Part shown: piece by piece, positions 42,906-55,247 of the stretch
How the letters are laid out: each line of letters begins with the position of its first letter
How positions within the stretch are numbered: position 1 is the stretch's first letter
Source: Streptomyces caniferus
GTDB lineage: Bacteria; Actinomycetota; Actinomycetes; Streptomycetales; Streptomycetaceae
Length of the DNA stretch: 64,000 nt
Direction: 5' to 3'
NCBI RefSeq assembly: GCF_009811555.1
Contig: NZ_BLIN01000005.1
Location: 1,116,001 to 1,180,000, forward strand
Notes under the pieces: generated by a model
Told to the model about the DNA's origin: nothing
The model's input: the letters and a program-made list of their open reading frames with translations, nothing else
Databases searched by the model: none
Program-made: the position numbers and the translations under genes

Positions 42906-43532
42906 TCAGTCCTCCTCGGCAAGGATCAGATACAGCTCCTTGCGTGCCTTGTTGACCACCGCCATGGCCTTCTCCCGCTGTTCGGGAGTGCCCGTGGCCC
43001 ACACCTGACGGAACGCCTCGACCAGGCCGCCGCCCGCCTTGCGGATCTCGTTCATCGCCTCCCAGTCGACGCCGCGGCCGGCGTCCTCCCAGGGGGCGTC
43101 CGAGCCGCTGTCGGCCTCGGTGCGTCCGGCGTCGGTCAGCGAGAACAGCTTCTTGCCGCCCTCGCTGGCGCTGGCGATCAGCCCCTCGTCCTCGAGGAGC
43201 TGCAGCGTCGGATAGACCGAGCCGGGGCTGGGCTTCCAGGCCCCGCCGCTGCGCTCGGCGATCTCCTGGATCATCTCGTAGCCGTGCATCGGGCGGTCCT
43301 TGAGCAGCGCCAGGATCGAGGCGCGCACATCGCCGCGCCGCGCCCGGCCGCGCGCTCCGCCCCGCCCCCGGCCGCCACCGAACGGCGGGCCCCCGAAGGG
43401 CGGGCCGAACGGGCCGAAGGCCGCGCGCAGCCGCTCCCGGCCACCCGGGAAGTCACCCGGGCCGCCATGGCGGCCGGGTCCGCAGTACTCGTGCCTGCGC
43501 TCATGTCCGTGATCGTGTCCTTGGGAACGCAT
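42906..43532 (-). CDS. PadR-family transcriptional regulator
   Basis: 208 residues. N-terminal His/Gly/Arg-rich low-complexity stretch (1-65, FGPPFGGPPFGG), winged HTH of the PadR type (about 70-150; ILALLKDRPMHGYEMIQEIAER, PSPGSVYPTLQLLEDEGLI), and C-terminal helices for dimerisation. ATG 43532 has GAGGG 8 bases upstream. Histidine-rich N-terminus might bind metal. A 9-bp inverted repeat immediately upstream is the probable autoregulatory operator. Targets unknown; the adjacent VOC gene 270 bp away in the opposite direction is a candidate. Confidence 0.85.
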   Translation of the reverse strand: MRSQGHDHGHERRHEYCGPGRHGGPGDFPGGRERLRAAFGPFGPPFGGPPFGGGRGRGGARGRARRGDVRASILALLKDRPMHGYEMIQEIAERSGGAWKPSPGSVYPTLQLLEDEGLIASASEGGKKLFSLTDAGRTEADSGSDAPWEDAGRGVDWEAMNEIRKAGGGLVEAFRQVWATGTPEQREKAMAVVNKARKELYLILAEED

Positions 43533-43550
43533 GAGGGCGCCCTCGCTTTC

Positions 43551-43582
43551 TATCGTTGATCTATTGCGATGCCTCAACGATA
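43551..43582. promoter_or_regulatory. PadR operator candidate
   Basis: TATCGTTGA (43551-43559) and TCAACGATA (43574-43582) form a perfect 9-bp inverted repeat spaced by 14 bases, starting 19 bp upstream of the PadR start in an AT-rich island. Size and place fit a dimeric PadR binding site over its own promoter. Confidence 0.55.
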
Positions 43583-43802
43583 TATCGGGACTGTTCGTAG
43601 AAGCAAGCCCCCTTGGCTGCGCTCCCTGCTGTCCTGCCTCATGCGGAGGGGCCCCGCCTCAGCCGATCTGGCCCGAATCGCTCGTCGTCCCAGGCGATCC
43701 GGCCCGCTCATGCCACCCATGCCGCTCATGTCACGCGTGATCTCGACCCGTACGCCGTGGAACCTCGGGATTTCGAAGGGCAGGAGCCCATATGGTGGGC
43801 CG

Positions 43803-44231
43803 ATGACGTCGATCAAGCAGTTCCAGGTCACCTTCGACTGCGCAGAACCTGAGCGCCTCGCTCGTTTCTGGTGCGAGGTGTTGGGGTACGTCGTACCGCC
43901 GCCGCCGGAGGGGTTCGTCACGTGGGATGACTTCAAGGGCTCGCAGCCACCTGAGCAGCGGGATTCCTGGTTCGCCTGCAGTGATCCCTCAGGTGTGGGC
44001 CCGCGGCTGTACTTCCAGCGCGTCCCCGAGGGGAAGGCCGCCAAGAACCGGGTGCACCTTGATGTCCGGGTCGGCACCGGACTCATAGGTGAAGAGCGCC
44101 TCGCCGCACTTCAGGCCGAATGCGCACGGTTGGTCCCGCTCGGCGCGGTACACGTGCAGACGCTGTACGACGGCAATGATTCGTGCATCCCGATGCTGGA
44201 CATCGAGGGCAACGAATTCTGTATCGACTGA
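43803..44231 (+). CDS. VOC-superfamily (glyoxalase-like) protein
   Basis: 142 residues: FQVTFDCAEPERLARFWCEVLGY is the standard first beta-alpha-beta unit, WFACSDPSGVGPRLYFQRVPEG the second, NRVHLDVRV and the closing MLDIEGNEFCID the third and fourth. Homologous to bleomycin-resistance/glyoxalase I-type proteins; metal-binding His/Glu residues are partly present (HLD, EGNEF). Binding or isomerase function unknown. ATG 43803; only a weak GGTGGG site precedes it, so the mRNA may be leaderless or start elsewhere. The stretch 43583-43802 shows no gene. Confidence 0.8.
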   Translation: MTSIKQFQVTFDCAEPERLARFWCEVLGYVVPPPPEGFVTWDDFKGSQPPEQRDSWFACSDPSGVGPRLYFQRVPEGKAAKNRVHLDVRVGTGLIGEERLAALQAECARLVPLGAVHVQTLYDGNDSCIPMLDIEGNEFCID

Positions 44232-44457
44232 GAGGCCGGCCACCGCCCGCAGTGGTGGGCCCGCGGACGCCGCCGAGGTCAGTGGCAGCAGCTGATGGTT
44301 CGCCGGGACGAGACACCTGGGACATCTGGCGTCACACCTGGAACATCGCGTCCGACCGACACCCCGACCCGGCCCCGGCCCCCTGGCACCAGCCCATGTC
44401 CAATTCTCTCGGATTGGCCTTGGTCGGCGGCTCTGTGGCACCTCTACGCTCGCGGCC

Positions 44458-45279
44458 ATGAGGATTCGTATCGTCGACGCCTTCAGTGAGCGTCCGTTCA
44501 CCGGCAACCCCGCGGGAGTCGTGCTCCTCGACTCCGGCGCCTTTCCCGATACGGCCTGGCTGCAGCAGGTCGCCACCGAGGTCAATCTCTCCGAGACCGC
44601 CTTCGCGCACCCGCTGCCCGAGGGCGGTGACGCCGACTGGGCGCTGCGCTGGCTCACCCCGGCCGCCGAGGTGAACATGTGCGGGCATGCCACTTTGGCC
44701 ACCGCACACGTCCTGCACACCACCGGGACGGCCACCGGTACGGTCCGCTTCCGCACCCGTAGTGGGGTGCTGACCACGACCGCCGACACCGGCGGGGCGA
44801 TCACCATGGACTTCCCGACCGCCCCGCTCACGCCCGTCGACGTACCGCAGGTCGTCGCGGACGCGCTGGGCACCGAGATCCGCTCCGCGCACGACACCGG
44901 CCCCGACGTGGGGGATCTCCTGGTCGAGCTGTCCGACGAGAAGTCCGTACGGGCGCTGACGCCGGATCTCCGGGCGCTGGCCGGGCACGGCGGCCGGGGC
45001 GTGATCGCCACCGCGCCCGCCGAGCACCCCGACGGCGGCTACGACTTCGTCTCGCGCTGCTTCTTCCCCGCCGTCGGCATCGACGAGGACCCGGTGACGG
45101 GCAGCGCGCACACCGCGCTCGCCCCGTTCTGGTCCGCCCGCCTGGGCCGTGACGCCCTCGTCGGTCTGCAGGGCGCCGCCCGCACCGGCTTCGTCCGCAC
45201 GGAGCTGCGCGGCGACCGTACGCTGCTGACCGGCTCGGCGGTCACGGTCATCGACGGCGAGCTGCTGGTCACCGGCTGA
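44458..45279 (+). CDS. PhzF-family isomerase/epimerase-like protein
   Basis: 273 residues with the diaminopimelate-epimerase-like fold: IRIVDAFSERPFTGNPAGVVLL at the start, the catalytic Glu of NLSETAFAHP (equivalent to PhzF Glu45), MCGHATLATAHVL, and DEDPVTGSAHTALAPFW in the second half. In phenazine producers PhzF isomerises dihydro-3-hydroxyanthranilate, but no other phenazine genes are here, so this is one of the many stand-alone PhzF-like proteins of unknown substrate. The ATG is not preceded by a clear ribosome site. Monocistronic. Confidence 0.85.
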   Translation: MRIRIVDAFSERPFTGNPAGVVLLDSGAFPDTAWLQQVATEVNLSETAFAHPLPEGGDADWALRWLTPAAEVNMCGHATLATAHVLHTTGTATGTVRFRTRSGVLTTTADTGGAITMDFPTAPLTPVDVPQVVADALGTEIRSAHDTGPDVGDLLVELSDEKSVRALTPDLRALAGHGGRGVIATAPAEHPDGGYDFVSRCFFPAVGIDEDPVTGSAHTALAPFWSARLGRDALVGLQGAARTGFVRTELRGDRTLLTGSAVTVIDGELLVTG

Positions 45280-45333
45280 ACCGACCCCGCGGGAGCAGTC
45301 CCCGAGAGGCGCGGCAGGCACCGGCGGTGCCCC

Positions 45334-45423
45334 GCGCCTCGCCCGCCTCACACCGTCGGCAGCCGTCCCACGTCCCCCGCGCCACGCCCCTCTCACGCCG
45401 TCGGCAACCACCCCACGTGCCCC
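45334..45423. repeat. 45-bp tandem duplication at the 3' end of the CPBP gene
   Basis: Unit 45379-45423 contains the last codons of the leftward CPBP gene (HVGWLPTA then stop). Unit 45334-45378, directly downstream, repeats it at 37 of 45 positions and still encodes GDVGRLPTV plus stop in the corresponding frame. An old segmental duplication of the gene end, now non-coding. Confidence 0.7.
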
Positions 45424-46235
45424 GCGAGCACTGCGTAGCCGACGAACGCCACGGTGTCGATCAGGGCGTGCGCGGCGACCAGCGGCCCGACCCGCCCCCA
45501 TCGCCGGTAGAGCAGCACGAAGATCACGCCCATCACCATGTTGCCGACGAAGCCGCCGATGCCCTGGTAGAGGTGGTAGGAACCGCGCAGTACCGAGCTG
45601 GCGGCGAGCGCCGCCATCGGCGACCAGCCCAACTGCCCCAGCCTGCGCAGCAGATACCCGACGACGATGACCTCTTCCAGGACGGCGTTCTGCACCGCCG
45701 AGGCGATCAGCACCGGGATCTTCCACCACACCGCGGGCAGCGCCTCGGGGACCACCGTCAGATTGAATCCGGCCGCCCGCGCGCCCAGATAGAGCAGCAG
45801 ACCGCTGCCTCCGATGACGGCCGCCAGCCCGACGCCCCGGCTCAGGTCGAAGCCGGGCCGCCGCCGGTCGAAGCCGATCGCCCGCAGCCCGCCGGCCCGT
45901 TCGCGCAGCAGAAAATGCGCCACCAGCACCACGGGAACGAGGGCGGTCGCGATGCCGAACAGCTGCCAGGCAAGATCGAGCCAGGGCCGGCCGGGTGCAT
46001 GGGACCCGTTGAGCGTCGCCGCCTGGTGCTTGAGGCCGCCGGGCTTGGTCAGCGATCCGACGAAGCTGATCAGCGCCGACACCCCGCTGGCCCCCAGCGA
46101 CAGGGCCAGGACGATCAGCGTCTCGCTCCGCAGGATGCTCCGGGACGGCTCCTCGGCCACTCCCGTTCCCGATCCCGTACCGGGCCCCTTACCTGGAACG
46201 TCCGCATCGGCCACAGGACTTGTATCCGACTGCAC
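45393..46235 (-). CDS. CPBP-family intramembrane metalloprotease-like protein
   Basis: 280 residues with about eight membrane segments after a Ser/Gly/Pro-rich N-terminus. The CPBP (CAAX prenyl protease/bacteriocin-processing) motifs are present: EE-x3-R-like motif 1 LEEVIVVGYLLRR, motif 2 with His in RGSYHLYQGIGGF, and motif 3 HALIDTV. Glu and His residues needed for metal binding are retained, so it may be an active intramembrane protease. Role unknown; the family includes self-immunity and processing proteins. Leftward, divergent from the SBP-VWA gene. Confidence 0.8.
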   Translation of the reverse strand: MQSDTSPVADADVPGKGPGTGSGTGVAEEPSRSILRSETLIVLALSLGASGVSALISFVGSLTKPGGLKHQAATLNGSHAPGRPWLDLAWQLFGIATALVPVVLVAHFLLRERAGGLRAIGFDRRRPGFDLSRGVGLAAVIGGSGLLLYLGARAAGFNLTVVPEALPAVWWKIPVLIASAVQNAVLEEVIVVGYLLRRLGQLGWSPMAALAASSVLRGSYHLYQGIGGFVGNMVMGVIFVLLYRRWGRVGPLVAAHALIDTVAFVGYAVLAGHVGWLPTA

Positions 46236-46408
46236 GCTTCCTCCACTTCCGCATTACCGCCTCTTCGCCACCACCGCCCCGCTAGGGTCTCGACAGCAGG
46301 TACGAAGATCGCGCGCGACAGGCCGGGGACGGGCGCCATCCACGTGGCGCGCTTCCCCTCTCCCCATCGAATCCCGATCGAGCTCCGAGAAGGAGAGGCG
46401 CTACCGCA

Positions 46409-48196
46409 ATGGGACGACACAGCTTGCCCGACGGCTCCACGGCGGAGCGCACGGGGGCCCGCTCCGGTGCGCGTCGGCGCACCCTCGTCATCTCCACCGG
46501 TCTCGTACTGGCCGTCGCCGCGGGCTCGGTGGTGGCGCTGCGCGGCGGCCTGCTCCCGTTCGGGGGCCCCTGCGACGGCCGGTCGGCGCGGCTCGACGTG
46601 GCCGCCTCGCCCGATATCGCCCCGGCGCTCGAAGCGGTGGCCGAGACCGCCCGTGAGGACGCGACGCGCACCGACGGCAGATGTCTGGACGTCAGGGTCA
46701 CCGCGCGGGCCGCCAACGACCTCGCCGACGCGTTCGGGCAGCGGCCGGTCGACCCCGAATTCCAGGTATGGATACCGGATTCGAGCATGTGGGTGGACCG
46801 GGTCGAGGCGGAACGCGGCACTCCGCTGACCGCCGCCGGCACCGTCGCCTCGTCCCCGATCGCGCTGGGCGCCACCTCCCAGGCCGCCGCCTCACTCGGC
46901 TGGCCCGAGAAGACCTACCCCTGGACGAAGCTGATCCGGACCGCGACCTCCGGCGACGCCCTGCGTCTGGGCGTCGCCGACCCGGCCCGCAGCGCCACCG
47001 GACTGCTCTCACTGGCCCGGATCAGCGCCGCCGACCGCAAGGACGCCAAGGACGGCGCCGAGGCCACCACCCGCACCGCCGCCACCGCCAAGCTTCTCCA
47101 CCAGCGGATCGCGGACGGCGACGGACCGGCCCTGGCCACCCTGCCGCGCGACGCCTCCGGTGCGGAGCAGGGCAATCCGCGCCGCAACCAGGCGCTGCTG
47201 CTGTCGGAGCAGGCCGCGTTCGCCCACAACACCGCGGCAGGTGGCGGCCCCGATCTGGAGCTGTTCTACCCGCAGGACGGCACGGCCCGGCTCGACTACC
47301 CGTACACGCTGGTCGACGAGGCGGAGATGAGCCCCGAGCAGACCCGCGCCGCGGGCCGTTTCATGACGCTGCTGGGCGAGTCCGGAGGCCAGCGCACACT
47401 GCGCGGGCACGGCTTCCGGGCCGGCAACGGCGAGGCGGACCCGAAGGTGGCTGCCGCGGCCGGTGCCCGTGCGCCGCAGCCGTACTCCGCCGCCCCCGCC
47501 GATCCGCCGACCATCAAGGAAGTCCAGGCGCTGATGGGGAGGTGGACGGTCACGGTCCAGAACATCCGGTTCACCACGGTCGTCGACGCCTCACCGTCGA
47601 TGGGCAGCCCGGTCCCGGGCGGCGGCGGCCGGTCCCGGATGGATCTCGCCAAGAACTCCCTGCTCCAGGCGTTGACCACCTTCACGCCCGAGGACGAGAT
47701 CGGGCTGTGGAAGTTCGCCACCCGCCTGGACGGCGCCAAGGACTATGTGGAGCTGTCCCCCACCAGCCGCCTCGGCGACCGGGACCCGGCCGGCGGCACC
47801 CACCGCGACGCGCTCACCGCCGCGTTCGGCTCGCTGGCACCGGTCGTCCGTGGCGCCACCGGCCTGTACGACACCACCCTCGCCGCGTACCGGCAGGCCT
47901 GCGCCACGTATACGAGCGGGAAGCTCAACGCCCTGGTCATCGTCACCGACGGCGCCAACGACGACATCGGCAGCCTCGGCCTCGACGCCCTGGCCGCCGA
48001 GCTCGAGAAGCTGTCCGACCCCAAGAAGCCGGTACCGGTGATCGCCCTCGCGCTCGGCCCGGTGGCCGACACCACGGCCCTGAACCGCATCGTGGCGCCG
48101 ACCGGCGGATCGGCCCACCGGGTCGCCGACCCGTCGCAGCTCCACCAGGTGCTCCTCAAGGCCCTCATGACGGCGGGCGGCAAGGGCCCGCGCTGA
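46409..48196 (+). CDS. Substrate-binding and von Willebrand factor A domain protein
   Basis: 595 residues. Residues about 25-47 form one membrane segment or uncleaved signal (TLVISTGLVLAVAAGSVVAL), so the protein is outside the membrane. About 60-360: extracellular solute-binding-protein type fold (ARLDVAASPDIAPALEAVAE, PVDPEFQVWIPDSSMWVDR). About 380-590: VWA domain with an intact metal-ion-dependent adhesion site (VVDASPSMGSP, later TGLYDTTLAAY and VTDGANDD). A common Streptomyces architecture, without an ABC permease beside it; probably a cell-surface assembly or sensing protein. ATG 46409 after GAGAGGCG. Single gene. Confidence 0.85.
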   Translation: MGRHSLPDGSTAERTGARSGARRRTLVISTGLVLAVAAGSVVALRGGLLPFGGPCDGRSARLDVAASPDIAPALEAVAETAREDATRTDGRCLDVRVTARAANDLADAFGQRPVDPEFQVWIPDSSMWVDRVEAERGTPLTAAGTVASSPIALGATSQAAASLGWPEKTYPWTKLIRTATSGDALRLGVADPARSATGLLSLARISAADRKDAKDGAEATTRTAATAKLLHQRIADGDGPALATLPRDASGAEQGNPRRNQALLLSEQAAFAHNTAAGGGPDLELFYPQDGTARLDYPYTLVDEAEMSPEQTRAAGRFMTLLGESGGQRTLRGHGFRAGNGEADPKVAAAAGARAPQPYSAAPADPPTIKEVQALMGRWTVTVQNIRFTTVVDASPSMGSPVPGGGGRSRMDLAKNSLLQALTTFTPEDEIGLWKFATRLDGAKDYVELSPTSRLGDRDPAGGTHRDALTAAFGSLAPVVRGATGLYDTTLAAYRQACATYTSGKLNALVIVTDGANDDIGSLGLDALAAELEKLSDPKKPVPVIALALGPVADTTALNRIVAPTGGSAHRVADPSQLHQVLLKALMTAGGKGPR

Positions 48197-48268
48197 GCCC
48201 TCCGACCGGCGCATCCGCACCGGCCCGATGCACCGGCTCCCACCGGGCATTCTCCGCCGTCCGCCCCG

Positions 48269-49822
<1,554 letters not shown>

Positions 49823-50386
49823 CGAAGGGTCCCTCCTCGAGTGAACGACCCGCGGCCACGGGCCGCTTGGGGCCTTCCCCGACTCCACCGGGGCTCACGC
49901 TACGGTCGATGATGCCCCGGCAATCTGATCGATAACGCCGCGGGGGCACTCCGGTACCGATAGGCTCGAAGTGGTCCGGCCACCGGCACTTCCCCTCGGC
50001 ATATCTCGTTGGCTCTCGCCTTCCGCATTTCCTTCATGAGAAACACCGACGAGATCCGGCCTACCGCACCACCGGGGCAATACGAGGTGGCAACGTAAAG
50101 ACGTTGAACAAAGCGGCGGAAAACACCTCGCACGGCGGTCTGGATTTCCCCTTGCCGGAAATCCACAAGGCCGGTAGTCGAAACACTTTCGGAACATACG
50201 TCGTATAAACTCCGCTTACGAGGCAGAGACTTGGCGCCCAGCGTCCCGGTGTGCGCCGGCACGCGGGCAAGCGGCTGACCTCGCCGGGCCGCAGCCCCGG
50301 CCGGCCACGCTCTGACCCCGCACGCAGACAGCGTCGTTTGCACCCGCCACGCTCCACCGTGTCTCCGAAGCGAGAGGCGACCCACC
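49823..50386. promoter_or_regulatory. AT-richer divergent intergenic region with two palindromes
   Basis: About 560 bp between the leftward GCS2 gene and the rightward hypothetical gene, with the lowest GC of this part of the window around 50080-50220. It carries the 9-bp inverted repeat at 50141-50165 and the palindrome ATACG-T-CGTAT at 50196-50206, whose right arm leads into TATAAACT, a candidate -10 region for the rightward gene. No small gene recognised. Confidence 0.5.
50141..50165. repeat. Perfect 9-bp inverted repeat
   Basis: TGGATTTCC - CCTTGCC - GGAAATCCA, in the AT-rich part of the intergenic region. Could be a repressor site or an RNA hairpin. Confidence 0.5.
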
Positions 50387-50980
50387 ATGCCGCTGCACCT
50401 CCCCCCTGCCCCCGCGCCTGCCCTGCGCAGCGTTCTCACCGCCCTCGGCTCGCCCACCGCGGTCCGCGAGGCTCCGGTCCCCGCACTGCGCGCCCATCAG
50501 GGTCCGCTCAGCCCCGACCACCCGCTGCCCGTCCACGTCTGGGACGACGTCAGCCGGACCGGCGGCCTGCCGCAGACCCGTCTGACCGGCTGGCGCTTCC
50601 TGGTCCGCGGCGGGGAGCGCGCCGTGGCGACCGCCGAGGCGATGCTCACCGCGGACGGCTGGACCTTCTCCCGCTTCTGCGGCGGCCCCTATGTCGCCGC
50701 GACGGAGCAGGCTCTGGCGCAGGCCGAGTCGCTCGCCACGCCCTACCAGCCGCGCCTGCTGTCCGTCCCCGAGCTGTACATGCTCACCCTGTGGCTGCAT
50801 CACGACACGGCCTCCGACGGCGCCGAAGGGCCGGCCGCGCCCGGTGACCTGCTGATACCGCTGGCGCCCGCCCCGCCGGGGATCGCCGCGCACCGTCCGC
50901 AGCGCATCGCCGACCTGCTCCCCCGGCTCACCCTGCGCCTGACACCGGCGGCCACCCCGCTCCTCGCCGAACCCGCCTGA
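50387..50980 (+). CDS. Conserved hypothetical protein
   Basis: 197 residues, Pro/Leu/Ala-rich, no signal peptide or membrane segment. The middle (VHVWDDVSRTGGLPQTRLTGWRFLVRGG, seen in parts) and ELYMLTLWLHHDT look like an ordered alpha/beta domain. I do not recognise a family, though it looks like a Streptomyces-specific protein with normal codon use. ATG 50387 follows GCGAGAGGCGACCCACC, a moderate ribosome site. A strong hairpin terminator follows at 51013. Confidence 0.65.
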   Translation: MPLHLPPAPAPALRSVLTALGSPTAVREAPVPALRAHQGPLSPDHPLPVHVWDDVSRTGGLPQTRLTGWRFLVRGGERAVATAEAMLTADGWTFSRFCGGPYVAATEQALAQAESLATPYQPRLLSVPELYMLTLWLHHDTASDGAEGPAAPGDLLIPLAPAPPGIAAHRPQRIADLLPRLTLRLTPAATPLLAEPA

Positions 50981-51012
50981 TCCGGCGCACCGCGCCGATT
51001 CCGCATGAGCAT

Positions 51013-51040
51013 GCCCCGCGGCCCCGTCCGGCCGCGGGGC
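51013..51040 (+). terminator. 11-bp-stem terminator hairpin
   Basis: GCCCCGCGGCC - CCGTCC - GGCCGCGGGGC, a perfect 11-bp stem about 33 bp after the hypothetical gene; no long U tract, as usual in high-GC actinobacteria. Confidence 0.7.
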
Positions 51041-51294
51041 GCTCTGTCGTGCTCACCCGCGCGGCCTAGTCCGCGGATACCACTCCCAACCCGCTTGGGG
51101 AGGAGTGCAATTGGGAGCAACCGCCCGCATGGGTGACGCGTCCGTATCGAGTGAGTACCGCTGCTGCGAAATCCCTGCGGAATCCCGTCCGTGGGGCAAC
51201 ACTGGGACCGACCGATGGAAACGGGGGAGCGGCCATGAACACCTCATCGAGCCGCACTACGACGTTCACCGACCCGCAGCGAAAGACAACTTCC

Positions 51295-51489
51295 ATGTGC
51301 CAGCACCAACCGCCATGCCCGTCAGCAGACTCCACCGACCGGGAGGCCGCCCACCTTGTGGCGCACCACCCGGAGCAGGGCTGGAGCCTGCTCTGCAACG
51401 GCGTCCTGCTCTTCGAGGACACCGGTGAGCTGCTGCCGGACGGGCAGGTCATCGCCCCGCACCGCGCTCGCGCCACCGCCGCCGCCTGA
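51295..51489 (+). CDS. DUF5999-family small protein
   Basis: 64 residues from ATG 51295: MCQHQPPCPSADSTDREAAH at the start, then HPEQGWSLLCNGVLLFEDTG and LLPDGQVIAPH. This is the short Streptomyces protein family with three to four conserved Cys/His residues at the N-terminus (CQHQPPC), possibly metal-binding; function unknown. An alternative start ATG 51235 has the better ribosome site (GGGGGAG 6 bases upstream) and would add 20 residues. Convergent with gcvP. Confidence 0.75.
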   Translation: MCQHQPPCPSADSTDREAAHLVAHHPEQGWSLLCNGVLLFEDTGELLPDGQVIAPHRARATAAA

Positions 51490-51513
51490 CCCGCGAGCGC
51501 GGCACGCACCACA

Positions 51514-51541
51514 GGGCCCCCGGCAGATCTGCCGAGGGCCC
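51514..51541. terminator. Bidirectional terminator between DUF5999 gene and gcvP
   Basis: GGGCCCCCGGCAG followed by a mirrored CTGCCGAGGGCCC arm: a 13-bp stem with one mismatch around AT, centred in the short convergent gap. Placed to stop both transcripts. Confidence 0.7.
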
Positions 51542-51572
51542 TTGAATGTTGCGCCGACCGCGCCCCCGTGAC

Positions 51573-54458
<2,886 letters not shown>

Positions 54459-54524
54459 CTGCGGGGGCCTCCTGGTCGTACGACCTACGAGGGGCACCAC
54501 GGCGCGGGTGCCCGGACGGCCTCC

Positions 54525-54740
54525 CCCTCTGTCATCTCAACCTGAGAGCTTCACCGGCCCGCGCGAGGCGGCCCGGCTTTCACCGTCGGTGAGGAGGGGT
54601 CCCGGAGCTGTGCCTTCCGTGGCCCGCCCTGCTTTCCAGAGTGACCTCGCCCATGCGGTACGGGTGCCTGAGAGATTCCGGGGAGGATTTGCTCCTTCGG
54701 CGCCCTCGCCGCGAACGACAGAGGACTCTCCCGCACGGGG
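54525..54740 (-). ncRNA. Tandem glycine riboswitch (gcvT type) in the gcvP leader
   Basis: On the leftward strand the leader reads GCGGGAGAGTCCTCTG, then CGCCGAAGGAGCAA and ATCTCTCAGGCACC (first aptamer, about 54740-54660). A second, more divergent aptamer follows with ACTCTGGAAAGC, CACCGACGGTGAAAGC and AAGCTCTCAGGTTGAGATGACAGAGG (about 54655-54525). These are the conserved core elements of cooperative glycine riboswitches. Spacing to gcvP about 70 bp. Glycine binding should turn expression on, as in other bacteria; mechanism (transcription or translation) is not visible. Confidence 0.9.
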
Positions 54741-54857
54741 TCTGCGGCCATTGGCCAGCCTACCAGCGCGGCACTCGAAGGATCCTTCGAGTGGCCAGGG
54801 CATGAAATGTGCCGTTTGGTAGTTGTCAGAGGGCAGTTGCGACCAATTGGAGGGGCC

Positions 54858-55247
54858 GTGCAAACCGATATCGATCCCCGGAGCCTGATCGGCCGCAAAG
54901 CGTTCGACCGCAACGGCGCCAAAATAGGCACGATCGACGAGGTATATCTCGACGACGCGACGGGGGAACCGGAGTGGGCGGCCGTGCGTACCGGACTCTT
55001 CAGCCGGGACGCGTTCGTCCCCCTCGAGCCCAGCAAGATGGTCGGCGAGGGCCTGCACATTCCCTATGACCGCAAGCTGATCAAGGACGCGCCGGACTTC
55101 GGCGTCGGCCGCCATCTCTCCCCCGAGCAGGAACTTCAGCTCTATCACCACTACCGACTGGATATCTCCTCCCCGACCTCCGACCCGGTGTCCTCCCCCG
55201 GCTCCGGTGACCAGGACTTCGGCAAGATCGCCGGCTCGGACGACTGA
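54858..55247 (+). CDS. PRC-barrel domain protein
   Basis: 129 residues with a photosynthetic-reaction-centre (PRC) beta-barrel, residues about 8-80: LIGRKAFDRNGAKIGTIDEVYLDD, AAVRTGLFSRDAFVPL, GEGLHIPYDRKLIKDAPD. The C-terminal 30 residues are Ser/Pro/Asp-rich. Stand-alone PRC proteins bind other proteins or RNA; no defined role. GTG 54858 with TTGGAGGGG just before it. The last 97 bp overlap the 3' end of dinB on the other strand. Confidence 0.8.
   Translation: MQTDIDPRSLIGRKAFDRNGAKIGTIDEVYLDDATGEPEWAAVRTGLFSRDAFVPLEPSKMVGEGLHIPYDRKLIKDAPDFGVGRHLSPEQELQLYHHYRLDISSPTSDPVSSPGSGDQDFGKIAGSDD

Noticed and set aside
44458..45279. Phenazine biosynthesis cluster
   Set aside because: Only the stand-alone PhzF-like gene is present; no phzA-G partners.
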